Positions 52,215 to 60,665 of a stretch of DNA of 64,000 nucleotides are shown here, in pieces. A program made the position numbers and the translations under genes. The stretch comes from Halorientalis salina (GTDB taxonomy: Archaea; Halobacteriota; Halobacteria; Halobacteriales; Haloarculaceae). The notes below the pieces were generated by a model. The model had not been told where the DNA came from. It saw only the letters and a program-made list of their open reading frames with translations, and did no database searches. The stretch is from positions 682,001 to 746,000 of the forward strand of contig NZ_SOSC01000001.1 in assembly GCF_005049285.1 (NCBI RefSeq). Reading direction: 5' to 3'. Positions within the stretch are counted from its first letter, which is position 1, and the number at the start of each line of letters is the position of its first letter.

Positions 52215-52397
52215 ATGAACGAGGCGTTCGTTCAACTGTCCTGTCCCGCGTGTTCGAAAGACTGGGAAGCAAAGCCCATGGACCTGCCACAGCGCACCGA
52301 ACCGTTCACCTGCCCCGACTGCGACGAACAGCGCCCCACCGCCGAGTTCATGCGCACCGACCGCGACCTCGAAGTCCTCAAGGACATCCAGGAGTAG
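52215..52397 (+). CDS. Zinc-ribbon micro-protein
   Basis: This 60-residue protein reads MNEAFVQLSCPACSKDWEAK and later FTCPDCDEQRPTAEF, with two C-P-x-C pairs spaced for a zinc ribbon and a charged helical tail. It is conserved in style with many haloarchaeal single-domain zinc proteins. It is convergent with the radical SAM gene, two bases away. The role is unknown; possibilities include RNA or protein binding. Confidence 0.85.
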   Translation: MNEAFVQLSCPACSKDWEAKPMDLPQRTEPFTCPDCDEQRPTAEFMRTDRDLEVLKDIQE

Positions 52398-52398
52398 G

Positions 52399-54168
52399 TC
52401 AGTCGGCACCCTCTGACTGACGGACCGTCGCGAACTCGCTGACGTCGACATCGCCGACCTCGCTCACCGAGTCGTAGGGCCGGTCGACGACGATGTTGCC
52501 GGCGGTCTGTTTCCCGATCCCCGGAATCGCCTGGAGTTCGGAAAGCGACGCCGCGTTGATATCGAGGGGGTACGGGACGCCCGAGACCGACCGGTAGCCG
52601 TGGCCGGTCACGGCCGCGTCGATCGTCTGCCCGAGTTCGTGTTCCCCCGGAATCCCGACGAGCAGCGGGTAGGTGCCGAGTTGCCGCCCGAACGTCTTCC
52701 CGTCCTGATGGTATTCGAGGTGCACGTCCGGGAGCACAGTACCGGACGGGGCCAGCCGCTTGAGCATCGGGTTGTCGATCGTCTCGCGGATCTCGCGTTT
52801 GTAGGGTTTGAACTGCTGTTTGTGTTCCTTGGCGATGTCCGCGCCCGTGTCGCTCATGTCCGTCCCGGCGAAGGCCATCACCTGGCGGATGTTCACCCGC
52901 CGGAGCATCAGCCCCTCGTCGTACACCCGCTGGAGGAACTGTTTGTTGTGCTCGTACGTCTCGGGTCGCTCGCCCATCAGCCCGTGGACGAGGTTGATGC
53001 CGGGCAGGATCTTCGGGAGCCTGTTCGCGGCGTCGTCGCCGAAGTTGGGTGCTGTCTCTTTCCGGCGCTCGCGGCTCGCGCCGCTCGCGCGTCCGGAGGC
53101 CCTCCCGTCGGTCGGGCCTCCCGGCCGCCACCCGCCTTCCTCGTTGACGATCTTGACCGCCCGGAAACACTCCTCGGCGCTCACGTTGAGATTGTTCTCC
53201 TCCTGAACGACCGGGTCGGCCGATTCCAGGCCGAACGCGGCCGTATCGCCCGGCGTGTTGTGCTCGGCGATGATCCGGATCCCCTCCCGGGACAGCTCCG
53301 GCCACTCGACGATGGTGATGGGGTTCATGTTGTCGAGGTGGAGCGTCTCCAGATCGGGCGCGACCTCGCGGATGCCGCCGTAGAGGTCCCGCAGCGCGTC
53401 GGGGTTCGGTTTCTCGCCGTCGCCGCCGTAGGCGAGGATGTCGGCCTGCCGGCCCAGGCGGAAGTGTCGAACGCCCCGCTCGTAGAGGGCCTCGACCTCG
53501 CCGACGACCGTCTCGGTCGGCCGGAAATCCGGGTTTCCGTAGAGGGGTTCCGTGCAGAACGAACAGCCGTACGGACAGCCCCGGGAGGTCTCCATCTCGC
53601 AGATGAGGTAGTCGGGGTGGTTGGGGTGTTGTTCGATGACGAATGCGCCCTGCTGGGCCCAGCGCGCGATCTCCTCGTTGTCGCGCATCCGGTTGCCGAA
53701 GCCTTCCATGCCGCCGTGGACGAGGTCGTAGGCCGCGGCCTCGATGTCGCCTTTCGCGACGAAGTCGTAGTCCAAATCGTCCCGTTCCATGTCCTGTGCG
53801 CCGGCGTTTTCGTCGCCGACGCCGAAGCGGACGGGACCGCCCATCAGCGAGGTGCCATCGGCGGTCCAGGCCATTTTCCGGACCTCGTCGGGTTCGGCGG
53901 GCGTTCCGCCGACGTAGCTCCCGGGAACGGTCATCCCGCCGACGTAGACGAACAGGTCCGCCTCCTCGACGTCCCGCCAGCGCTGGTTGTCCTCGCGGAG
54001 CGCGTCGATGGTGTGATAGGTGATCTGCTCGGGTGGGACGCCGGCGTCGACGAGTGCGCCCGCCGTGTATCGCGGATACGTCGAGATGTAGGGCGGCACG
54101 CCGAAGTGGGCCGGCTCGTCGACGTAGCCGTCCACGATGGTCACGTCGAGGGTCGCCGGGTCTGTCAT
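52399..54168 (-). CDS. Radical SAM protein (UPF0313/YgiQ-like) with C-terminal helix-hairpin-helix
   Basis: This 589-residue protein has the 4Fe-4S motif CEMETSRGCPYGCSFCTEP (C-x3-C-x2-C, about residues 190-208). Family blocks are LGRQADILAYGGDGEKPNPDA and LHLDNMNPITIVEWPE, and the C-terminal DNA-binding-like LSELQAIPGIGKQTAGNIV. An insert of about 30 residues with Arg/Gly/Ser composition (about residues 345-372, in GGPTDGRASGRASGASRERR) interrupts the usual NRLPKILPG region. It is coded by hairpin-rich DNA (53064-53124). Substrate unknown. Confidence 0.88.
   Translation of the reverse strand: MTDPATLDVTIVDGYVDEPAHFGVPPYISTYPRYTAGALVDAGVPPEQITYHTIDALREDNQRWRDVEEADLFVYVGGMTVPGSYVGGTPAEPDEVRKMAWTADGTSLMGGPVRFGVGDENAGAQDMERDDLDYDFVAKGDIEAAAYDLVHGGMEGFGNRMRDNEEIARWAQQGAFVIEQHPNHPDYLICEMETSRGCPYGCSFCTEPLYGNPDFRPTETVVGEVEALYERGVRHFRLGRQADILAYGGDGEKPNPDALRDLYGGIREVAPDLETLHLDNMNPITIVEWPELSREGIRIIAEHNTPGDTAAFGLESADPVVQEENNLNVSAEECFRAVKIVNEEGGWRPGGPTDGRASGRASGASRERRKETAPNFGDDAANRLPKILPGINLVHGLMGERPETYEHNKQFLQRVYDEGLMLRRVNIRQVMAFAGTDMSDTGADIAKEHKQQFKPYKREIRETIDNPMLKRLAPSGTVLPDVHLEYHQDGKTFGRQLGTYPLLVGIPGEHELGQTIDAAVTGHGYRSVSGVPYPLDINAASLSELQAIPGIGKQTAGNIVVDRPYDSVSEVGDVDVSEFATVRQSEGAD
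53064..53124. repeat. Hairpin-forming insert inside the radical SAM gene
   Basis: GGAGGCCC (53095-53102) pairs with GGGCCTCC (53114-53121). A second stem, GGCGC (53064-53068) with GCGCC (53078-53082), lies just before it. The segment encodes extra residues that look absent from relatives. Confidence 0.55.
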
Positions 54169-54276
54169 GCCCCCTGGTACTCGCTCGACTCCTAAAACGG
54201 TGTCTCACTGGCATCGCGGCCGTCCTGACCCCTCAGTGACACCAGACTCATACCGGACGGGGCTGAAGGTCCGGTG

Positions 54277-55101
54277 ATGGCCGAGTCCGTCTCGTGGGAG
54301 TACGACTACACCACCGAGCCGTGGCTCCGCTGGCTGGTCCGGGCCGGCGCGGCCAGCGTCGTCGGCGCGTACTTCGGCATGCTCGCGATGGGTGGATTAT
54401 CGGTTCTCGTCCTCCTGATCGGCGGGGACCCGGCACTCAAGTTACTGGTCGTCGTGCTGGCACTCGTCGGCGGCCCCTTTTCCCTGCTGTACCTCTGGCC
54501 CATGCTTCGCGACGCGGACCAGCGACCGGCACCCTTCAGCGGTCGCGAGCGGCGAACCCCGCTGCGGGAGTGGCTCGTCGCCGGCGTGGTCGGGTTTGCT
54601 GTGCTGGCCGGCGCGATGACGGTCGAGCCGTTGCTCGCCGGGGCACTGTTCGTCTGTGGACTCGTGGCCGGCGTCGTCGGCGTCGTCTGTTCGACGCGTG
54701 GCACCATCGACCCGGAGGCGGCGACGATGGAGCGCAGCCACCGGGAGTGGGACCTCTCTCGCGTGACCGGCTACGGCACGCGCCGGGTGGGGCCGCTGGT
54801 CGTGGTCTCCCTCGACGCGAGCGGTCCCGGGAGTTTCGGGACGGTCCCCGCTCGTATCGCCGTCCCAGCGACCGTCGCCGGCGACGTGACTGCCGCCCTC
54901 GATGCCATCCTCGAGACCGACCGCGAGACCGAAGGGCGCGACCCGAACGCGGCGGTCCGAGTCGTCGCGGTTCTGTTCGCGCTCACGTTCGCCGGTGGCG
55001 GACTCGTCGGTGCCGTCGCCCTCGACAGGCTTGGCTGGTACGTCGGACTTATCGGCCTGCTGTTCGCCGGTATCTTCCTGCTGGTCGCCCGCGAGGGGTG
55101 A
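54277..55101 (+). CDS. Membrane protein of unknown function with a beta-rich middle
   Basis: This 274-residue protein has about six hydrophobic segments. Two lie near residues 27-70, two in 95-145 and a pair at the C-terminus (about 225-270). In between comes a soluble stretch, DLSRVTGYGTRRVGPLVVVSLDASGPGSFGTVPARIAVP, which resembles a PH-like or photosynthesis-repair type domain. No motif is diagnostic. The start at 54277 follows a GTG codon that might also serve. Confidence 0.65.
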   Translation: MAESVSWEYDYTTEPWLRWLVRAGAASVVGAYFGMLAMGGLSVLVLLIGGDPALKLLVVVLALVGGPFSLLYLWPMLRDADQRPAPFSGRERRTPLREWLVAGVVGFAVLAGAMTVEPLLAGALFVCGLVAGVVGVVCSTRGTIDPEAATMERSHREWDLSRVTGYGTRRVGPLVVVSLDASGPGSFGTVPARIAVPATVAGDVTAALDAILETDRETEGRDPNAAVRVVAVLFALTFAGGGLVGAVALDRLGWYVGLIGLLFAGIFLLVAREG

Positions 55102-55165
55102 GAACATCGTGTGTATCGGGAACGTACCACTATGAGACACACCACCGTTAGCGTGGTACGGTTTC

Positions 55166-55810
55166 ATGGCAATCGACATCGCGTGTGGCATGGAAGTCGA
55201 CCCCGACGACCCGGCAGCGGTCACCGAAATCGACGGCGTGGAGTACTACTTCTGTTCGGAGGGCTGTAAGCAACAGTTCGAGTCCGACCCCCAGACGTAT
55301 CTGTCCGCCGAGTTCCCCTTCCTCAGCGAGATCGAGGGGATGGAAACCCCGCGGCTCCCCTACGGCGGGACCGAAGGCGAGTTCGAACTGTCCGTCGCCG
55401 ACCCGAACCAGCTGGACGTAGGCGACGAGGTGTCGTTGACCCGGTCGCTCACCGACGAGGAGGTCCGTCAGTTCGCACGCATCACGAGCGACACCAACGC
55501 CCTGCACCTCAACGACGAGTTCGCCGAACACACCAGGTTCGGCCGCCGAATCGTGCACGGGACGCTCGTCGCGGGCCTCATCAGCGCCGCGCTCGCGGCG
55601 TTCCCGGGCATGACGATCTACCTCAGCCAGGAACTGGAGTTCGTCGCGCCCGCCGACATCGGCGACACGTTCACGGCCCGGTGTCGCATCGTCGATATCC
55701 TCGCTAACGACCGGTACCGGATCGCGACACACGTCGAGAACCAGGACGAGGACATCGTCATCCAGGGCACGGCGACCGTCGTCATCGACGACATGCCGCG
55801 CACCGACTGA
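55166..55810 (+). CDS. YHS-MaoC fusion protein
   Basis: Residues 1-45 form a YHS domain, with IACGMEVDPDDPAAVTEIDGVEYYFCSEGCKQQF (CGM and C-x3-C metal ligands). A MaoC-like hot-dog domain (about 65-214) follows with EVRQFARITSDTNALHLNDEFAE (catalytic Asp and His) and VHGTLVAGLISAAL. MaoC-type enzymes hydrate enoyl-CoA. The metal-binding tag may sense or store copper, or may guide the protein; the joint function is unknown. The fusion is notable but I cannot say that it is unique. Confidence 0.88.
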   Translation: MAIDIACGMEVDPDDPAAVTEIDGVEYYFCSEGCKQQFESDPQTYLSAEFPFLSEIEGMETPRLPYGGTEGEFELSVADPNQLDVGDEVSLTRSLTDEEVRQFARITSDTNALHLNDEFAEHTRFGRRIVHGTLVAGLISAALAAFPGMTIYLSQELEFVAPADIGDTFTARCRIVDILANDRYRIATHVENQDEDIVIQGTATVVIDDMPRTD

Positions 55811-55823
55811 GCCGCGGCCGGCT

Positions 55824-56633
55824 TCAGACGTAGATGTGGCCCTCGGTAGGGTCGTACTCCCGGTCGGGTTCGAAGTCGGCGCGCCTGGCCCGATCGGTCG
55901 CCAGCGCCGCGACGACCGCGTCGAGTGCGTCGCCGCCCGCGTCGTCGATCAGTTGCCCGCGCACGCTGTCGGTGAGTTCGATCCGGGTCCCCGATTCCAG
56001 TCCGTCGACGATTTCGGCCCGCCGTTCGCGTGCGGGACCGTCGTCGTCCTTGTACTCGCGAGCAGGCAGCGAACAGGTCGCCAGCGTCGCCGCCGGATAC
56101 ACCTCACAGAGCTGAGTCGCGCCACTGCCCCCCTCGTCGGCCTGCATCGGCCGGACACGGACGTCGTCGGTGCGGGCAAGGGGTGCCAGCACGTCCCTGA
56201 TTCCGTAGAAGGTCTGGCTGGCGACGAGCCAGTGGTACGGGGATTTCGCCCCGACGGGGCCGTCCGTCTCCCGGAGCAGGTACGTCCGGTCGGTTCCCGC
56301 ATCCTCAGCCCGGGAGACACAGGCCTCCTCGAACCCGTCGACGTCGGTGGCGACCGTGGCGACCCACTCCAGGGAATTTACCCAGGAGTCACAGCCGTGA
56401 ACCGCGGCCGGGACGCCGAAGGGAAAGTCCATGCCGACGACCTCGGCGTCGCGGAGGAACTCACGAAGCGAGCCGAGACAGGGCGCGCGTTCGGCGACGC
56501 CGAAGCGGTCGGCAGCGGACGCACAGCCCTCGATGTGGAGACTGTCGCCGTCGACGACCGCCTCGGCGATCCAGATGCCGTGGCCGGCCTGGCGAGCGCC
56601 GCTGAAGTCGATGCCGTGGAGGGTTCGGGTCAT
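55824..56633 (-). CDS. DUF429 family RNase H-like protein
   Basis: This 269-residue protein begins TRTLHGIDFSGARQAGHGIWIAE (the DFSGA motif), then EVVGMDFPFGVPAAV and EVYPAATLATCSL, typical of the DUF429/RNase H-like fold. Acidic residues Asp10, Asp in VVGMD and Glu in EVYPA could bind metal. The start at 56633 excludes an Arg/Pro-rich stretch. It is divergent from a zinc-ribbon micro-protein. Confidence 0.85.
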   Translation of the reverse strand: MTRTLHGIDFSGARQAGHGIWIAEAVVDGDSLHIEGCASAADRFGVAERAPCLGSLREFLRDAEVVGMDFPFGVPAAVHGCDSWVNSLEWVATVATDVDGFEEACVSRAEDAGTDRTYLLRETDGPVGAKSPYHWLVASQTFYGIRDVLAPLARTDDVRVRPMQADEGGSGATQLCEVYPAATLATCSLPAREYKDDDGPARERRAEIVDGLESGTRIELTDSVRGQLIDDAGGDALDAVVAALATDRARRADFEPDREYDPTEGHIYV

Positions 56634-56701
56634 GGGGACGAGTGGGCGAGCGTCGGCAAAAAGCCGGGGCATTCTTGGTGTCCGCGGACGTACAACTGCG
56701 T

Positions 56702-56860
56702 ATGCCAAAGACCGAGGAAATCAAGTGTACTTCTCAGCGGTGCGAACTCGACATGTTCGAGAACCACTACACGTACGACATCGACGACGACCTCTCGATC
56801 TCGGACCTGCAGTGCCCGATGTGTGGCGGCACTGACTGTCTCGAAGCCGTCGAGCTATGA
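56702..56860 (+). CDS. Zinc-ribbon micro-protein
   Basis: This 52-residue protein reads MPKTEEIKCTSQRCELDMFEN and later LQCPMCGGTDCLEAVEL, with C-x4-C and C-P-x-C pairs. It overlaps hsp20 by four bases (ATGA), so the two are co-translated. Perhaps it aids folding or binds RNA; unknown. Confidence 0.8.
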   Translation: MPKTEEIKCTSQRCELDMFENHYTYDIDDDLSISDLQCPMCGGTDCLEAVEL

Positions 56861-57321
56861 TTCGTGAACTCGGCCGTTCCATCGGCGACGCCGTGATGGA
56901 GACCGTCGGTCGCGCGTCGAGTCGCGTCCAGGAACGCCGACCGCTCCCGGTCGACTTACTGGAGAGCGACGACGCCTACCTCGCCGTCTTCGACGCGCCG
57001 GGATCGACCAGCAGCGACGTGCAGGTCAGGTTCGAGAACAATACCATCGAGGTCCGTCTCGACCGCTTCCGCGACTTCCACGAAGGGTTCGAGATGCTAC
57101 TGCCCGGCCGCGGGCTCTCGCTCGACGGGCAGATCACCCTGCCTCCCGACGCCGACGTGGATCCCGACTCGGCGGACGCGACCCTCCGGACGAACGGCAC
57201 CCTGGAGATCCGGATTCCCAAAAGCGAGTCCGCACAGGAGATGTCCGTCACCGAGGAAACCGAGACCGACGAGGTGACCACCGAAGTCGAGACCGACGAA
57301 GAAACCGACTCGGACGCCTGA
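56857..57321 (+). CDS. Hsp20/alpha-crystallin family small heat-shock protein
   Basis: This 154-residue protein has an alpha-crystallin domain (about 33-115): DDAYLAVFDAPGSTSSDVQVRFENNTIEVRL and RTNGTLEIRIPKSE, where NGTLEIRIP replaces the classic GxLxxxxP motif. The C-terminal tail is a strongly acidic Thr/Glu repeat. Some haloarchaeal members act in gas-vesicle assembly (GvpH-like), but no gvp genes are seen here. Its stop is directly next to that of the convergent gene. Confidence 0.85.
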   Translation: MIRELGRSIGDAVMETVGRASSRVQERRPLPVDLLESDDAYLAVFDAPGSTSSDVQVRFENNTIEVRLDRFRDFHEGFEMLLPGRGLSLDGQITLPPDADVDPDSADATLRTNGTLEIRIPKSESAQEMSVTEETETDEVTTEVETDEETDSDA

Positions 57322-58476
57322 TCAGTCTACGGTCATCCCTTCGACGACCGAGAACGCCTCGTCCCCGTCGAACCGCGATGGGTCGAACGCATCGAGGGCC
57401 TCGTCGATCCAGTCGTCGGCCCCGTCTTCTCCCTCCCGTATCTCTCTCGCGACCGCCTCGCCCAGCGCCGGGGCTCGCATGAACCCGTGGCCGTGCCAGC
57501 CGACCGCGACGAACAGGTCGGGCGCGACCGACCCCACGAGCGGATCGCGGTCCGGCGTGGCCGTACAGAGCCCGGCCCACGAGCGATCGACCGGCGGCAC
57601 GTCGGTATCCGGAACGAGCGCCGCGGCCAGGCGCTCCATCGCGGACGCCTCGAACGCCTCGTCGGCCGTCCGGTCGTACCCGTCGGGGTCGAAATCCCGT
57701 TCCTCCGTGCCGTCGCCGACGAGGAACCCGCCGTCGCGCGGCCGACAGTAGAAGCCGGCCGTCGCGTCGTAGCAGATCGGCGTTTCGCCACTGGCCGGCG
57801 TCGCCTCGGTCACGAGCGCCTGGACGCGATAGGCCTTGACCGGCACCGCAACGCCGACCTCGGCCAGCAACGGGCGCGTGTGTGCCCCGGCAGCGACGAG
57901 GACCGCATCGAACTCCCGGACAGCGGACGGTGTCCTGACAGCGTTCGTGCTTTCGAGGGAAACCGTCGTCCCAGTCTCGATGTCGGCCCCGGCCGCTCGC
58001 GCCTGCTCGGCAACGATTTCGGCGTAGGCCGCCGGGTCGGTGTAGGCGGCGTCGTGTGCGATGGCGGCCACCGCGATATCGTCGGTCCGGAGCGACAGGA
58101 ACCGGTCCTGGAGGGACTCGGAGTCGACGATCGCTACGTCACGGTCCCGGGCCTGCATCCGTGGCACCTGCTCGCGGATGGCATCGGCACGGACCTCGTC
58201 GCCCTCGCGGGCGAACCAGACGTACGGGTGCTCGGTGAACGAGAAGTCCGTCTCGGACGCCAGCGTTCGGAACCGGCTCATCGCGCGTTCGGCGACTGCC
58301 GCGTCGATCCGGTCGGCGACGGCGTCGTAGCAAATGCCCGCCGCACGGCCCGTACTCTCCGCCGCGATAGCACCGCGCTCGAACAGCGTCACGGCAGCGC
58401 CGGCCCGTGCGAGGTCCCGCGCCGCAGTCACGCCCACGGCACCGCCGCCGACGACGGCGACACGTTGGCCCGTCAT
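57322..58476 (-). CDS. DAO-type FAD-dependent oxidoreductase
   Basis: This 384-residue flavoprotein starts VAVVGGGAVGVTAARDLARAGAAVTLFERG (GxGxxG and a terminal Glu for the ribose). It has GDGTEERDFDPDGYD and ends with LFVAVGWHGHGFMRAPALGEAVARE, the DAO/ThiO pattern. It probably oxidises an amine or amino acid. It overlaps the next gene upstream (58473) by four bases, so they form an operon. Confidence 0.88.
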   Translation of the reverse strand: MTGQRVAVVGGGAVGVTAARDLARAGAAVTLFERGAIAAESTGRAAGICYDAVADRIDAAVAERAMSRFRTLASETDFSFTEHPYVWFAREGDEVRADAIREQVPRMQARDRDVAIVDSESLQDRFLSLRTDDIAVAAIAHDAAYTDPAAYAEIVAEQARAAGADIETGTTVSLESTNAVRTPSAVREFDAVLVAAGAHTRPLLAEVGVAVPVKAYRVQALVTEATPASGETPICYDATAGFYCRPRDGGFLVGDGTEERDFDPDGYDRTADEAFEASAMERLAAALVPDTDVPPVDRSWAGLCTATPDRDPLVGSVAPDLFVAVGWHGHGFMRAPALGEAVAREIREGEDGADDWIDEALDAFDPSRFDGDEAFSVVEGMTVD

Positions 58477-59252
58477 TCTACGAACGGCTCGATGCCGCGA
58501 GCGGGGTAGCCGACGACGGTGTCGGCACCGGCTTCTCTGAGGGTCTCGACCTGGGACCTGACGCTCGTCCCGTCGCCCACCAGCGCGTAGTCCCGGACGG
58601 CCGCCGAGAGGACTTCCCGTGCCCGTCCCTCCGCGTTCGCGTCCGTATCGGCGTCGTCGGGCAGCGCCTCACGGACGGGTTGCCGGCGAGCCGCGTAGGC
58701 ACCGACGGCGTCCAAGATGGCGTCTTCGTCCTCGGACAGCACCGTCGGCGCGTAGACGGCGACCGAGCCGTCGAATCCGGCCGCCCGCAGCGCGTGGAGG
58801 TCGCGCTCGGTCGACCGCGAGAGCAACTCGAACTGGGTGCCGCCCACGGCGAGCGCGACACGCTCGATGCTCTCGGTCCCGACCCAGGCGTCGGGCGCGC
58901 GTCTCCTGGCAGCCTCCAGCCGCGGCGCGACCGACCGCTCGCGCTCGGCCTCTGTCAGATACGCCGGATGTCCGGCCACGAGGACTCGCCCGACGGCCTC
59001 GGGAAGCCGGTCCCACAGTTCGTCGTCGCCGAGCGGATCGAACCCGTCGGCCCGGACCGGCGTCGTGACTCGGACCGTCTTCGCCTCGGCCAGCGCGGTC
59101 AGCGTCTCGGTATCGGGGAGTTCCTCCCGCCCCTCGTAGTCGATGGTGATCGTCTCGACCGCGAGGTCGGCGGCCCGGGAGACGTCACACTCCGTCGGTT
59201 TCACCGCGACCGCATCGATGCCCGCCGTCGCCAGTACGTCCTCGGTTAGCAT
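58473..59252 (-). CDS. LLM/TIM-barrel-like protein coupled to a FAD oxidoreductase
   Basis: This 259-residue protein has an alternating alpha/beta pattern. The C-terminal part DYALVGDGTSVRSQVETLREAGADTVVGYPARG resembles the end of F420-dependent luciferase-like (LLM) enzymes. It is shorter than normal LLM proteins (about 330 residues) and lacks a recognisable N-terminal cofactor motif. It starts with MLTEDVLATAG. The four-base overlap with the DAO-type gene suggests a joint pathway. Confidence 0.6.
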   Translation of the reverse strand: MLTEDVLATAGIDAVAVKPTECDVSRAADLAVETITIDYEGREELPDTETLTALAEAKTVRVTTPVRADGFDPLGDDELWDRLPEAVGRVLVAGHPAYLTEAERERSVAPRLEAARRRAPDAWVGTESIERVALAVGGTQFELLSRSTERDLHALRAAGFDGSVAVYAPTVLSEDEDAILDAVGAYAARRQPVREALPDDADTDANAEGRAREVLSAAVRDYALVGDGTSVRSQVETLREAGADTVVGYPARGIEPFVE

Positions 59253-59393
59253 TCCTGTCTCCTCCGGTCGCGCGTGACTGGACACCGCGCCCGCCACACC
59301 CGCGAGTTACAGGGTATCCCGGTCGCTCGCGGCAAAACGGTGTCGTTTTCGGCAGCCAGGATCAGGTGGTCCGAACAAAGGGCCGGACGGTGG

Positions 59394-59735
59394 CTACGCG
59401 CTCGCGTCGACGGGCCGGACAGCGCGCTCGAAGTCGTCCATCGTGAGTGTCACCCGTCCGGTGGTGTTCCGAGCGTCGTCATCGGTCGACACTGGGTCGA
59501 ACGTCAGGTCATACTCGTGCCAGTCACCGAATCGGGCGGTCTCGTCGAGAATATCCGCTTCACTGAACCCCGCGTCCGACTCGGCGACGACGACCGTCCG
59601 GGACCGCGACGACGCTCTGGACTCCAGTTTCAGGTCGTAGAGGTGCCAGTCTCCAAACCGTGCGGTCACGTCCAGAACGTCACCCTCTTCGAACCCCGCG
59701 ACCGGTTCGGTCAGTTCGTATCTACTCGCACTCAT
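59394..59735 (-). CDS. Small protein with an internal duplication
   Basis: This 113-residue protein has two copies of a 25-residue motif, AGFEEGDVLDVTARFGDWHLYDL (residues 13-35) and AGFSEADILDETARFGDWHEYDL (55-77). The rest is polar. No family is known to me. It lies alone between two genes of the same orientation, with an AT-rich upstream region. Confidence 0.72.
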   Translation of the reverse strand: MSASRYELTEPVAGFEEGDVLDVTARFGDWHLYDLKLESRASSRSRTVVVAESDAGFSEADILDETARFGDWHEYDLTFDPVSTDDDARNTTGRVTLTMDDFERAVRPVDASA

Positions 59736-59894
59736 ACACTCGTACGTACGGTTTCGTGCCGTAAAAACCTGTTTTAAGATTAACTTTCGTCGTAGTTACT
59801 GAACGAACGTTTTGGATTCCGATAGTCTGTCGAAATAGTCCACCAGTTTCGACCGCGTCCGCCGAGCGTCACTCACCGTTCGCCGTCGAACCGG

Positions 59895-60494
59895 TTACAC
59901 CGGGAAATCGGCGTCCGGGTCCACCGTTCGATCGACTTCCTCGGGCATCTGCCAATCGGTAGACAGTTCGAGTAGTTGCACGAGGATGCGCGCGGTCGCC
60001 CCCCAGACGGTGTAGCCGTCGACGTGGAAGAAGTGCAGGCGGATGTCGCCGTAGTGGGGGTGGTCGCGGCGTTCGGACTCGTAGTTGTCCAGGTCTGTGA
60101 GATCGCCGATGTCGAGGACGGCGATCTCCGCGACCTCTCGCTCGTCGGGGACGTACTCGCGGTCGGGAACGTGGCCGACGAACGGTCGGACGGAGTAGCT
60201 CGTGACGGTCCGGATGTCGTCGAGTCGACCGACGATGTCCGCTTCGGCGGGCCGGAGGCCGATCTCCTCGTTTGCCTCCCTGAGCGCGGTCGCTTCGAGC
60301 CCGTCGTCGCTCGGCTCGCGGCCGCCGCCGGGAAAGCTCATCTGGCCAGGGTGTTCGCCCAGGTGGTCCGCTCGCTTGGTAAACAGGAGGGAATGGTCGT
60401 CGTTACGGGTGATGACTGGCGCGAGAACGGCGGCCTCGCGCTCCTCGTCAGAGATGCCCACAGCGTCGTGTGCAACCACCCGCTCCAGGTCCAT
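59895..60494 (-). CDS. NUDIX hydrolase, CoA pyrophosphatase-like
   Basis: This 199-residue enzyme contains the Nudix box GGGREPSDDGLEATALREANEEIGL (about residues 57-81) preceded by GQMSFPGGG, typical of NudL/CoAse proteins. Such enzymes cleave coenzyme A derivatives or NADH-like diphosphates. The gene lies 160 bases after the stop of an unknown gene on its strand, with a long inverted repeat between them. Confidence 0.9.
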   Translation of the reverse strand: MDLERVVAHDAVGISDEEREAAVLAPVITRNDDHSLLFTKRADHLGEHPGQMSFPGGGREPSDDGLEATALREANEEIGLRPAEADIVGRLDDIRTVTSYSVRPFVGHVPDREYVPDEREVAEIAVLDIGDLTDLDNYESERRDHPHYGDIRLHFFHVDGYTVWGATARILVQLLELSTDWQMPEEVDRTVDPDADFPV

Positions 60495-60547
60495 AGGACA
60501 AACGTCGGTCCGGGCGCTCTTAATTGACCCGGGAACGGTTTGGGCTA

Positions 60548-60665
60548 TGCTATCGTAGTCACCAGACGTCGTTGCGCACTGTATACTCGAACGGGGCGGT
60601 TCGTGCCAGAGAGCTAGCCCGCTGACGCTCCTGGACGGTGAAAATTGCTGCTGACTACGATAGCA
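60548..60665. repeat. 118-base element bounded by 14-base inverted repeats
   Basis: TGCTATCGTAGTCA (60548-60561) and TGACTACGATAGCA (60652-60665) are exact inverse copies that enclose 90 bases. Inside are the hairpins CGAAC/GTTCG (near 60588-60603) and CCAG-GAGC/GCTC-CTGG (near 60605-60634). The right arm covers the last codons and stop of the gene at 60655. No open frame is present. Confidence 0.6.

Noticed and set aside
60575-60640. tRNA-like segment (hairpins with GGTTCG)
   Set aside because: The arms do not form a cloverleaf, there is no matching acceptor stem, and the anticodon arm is absent.
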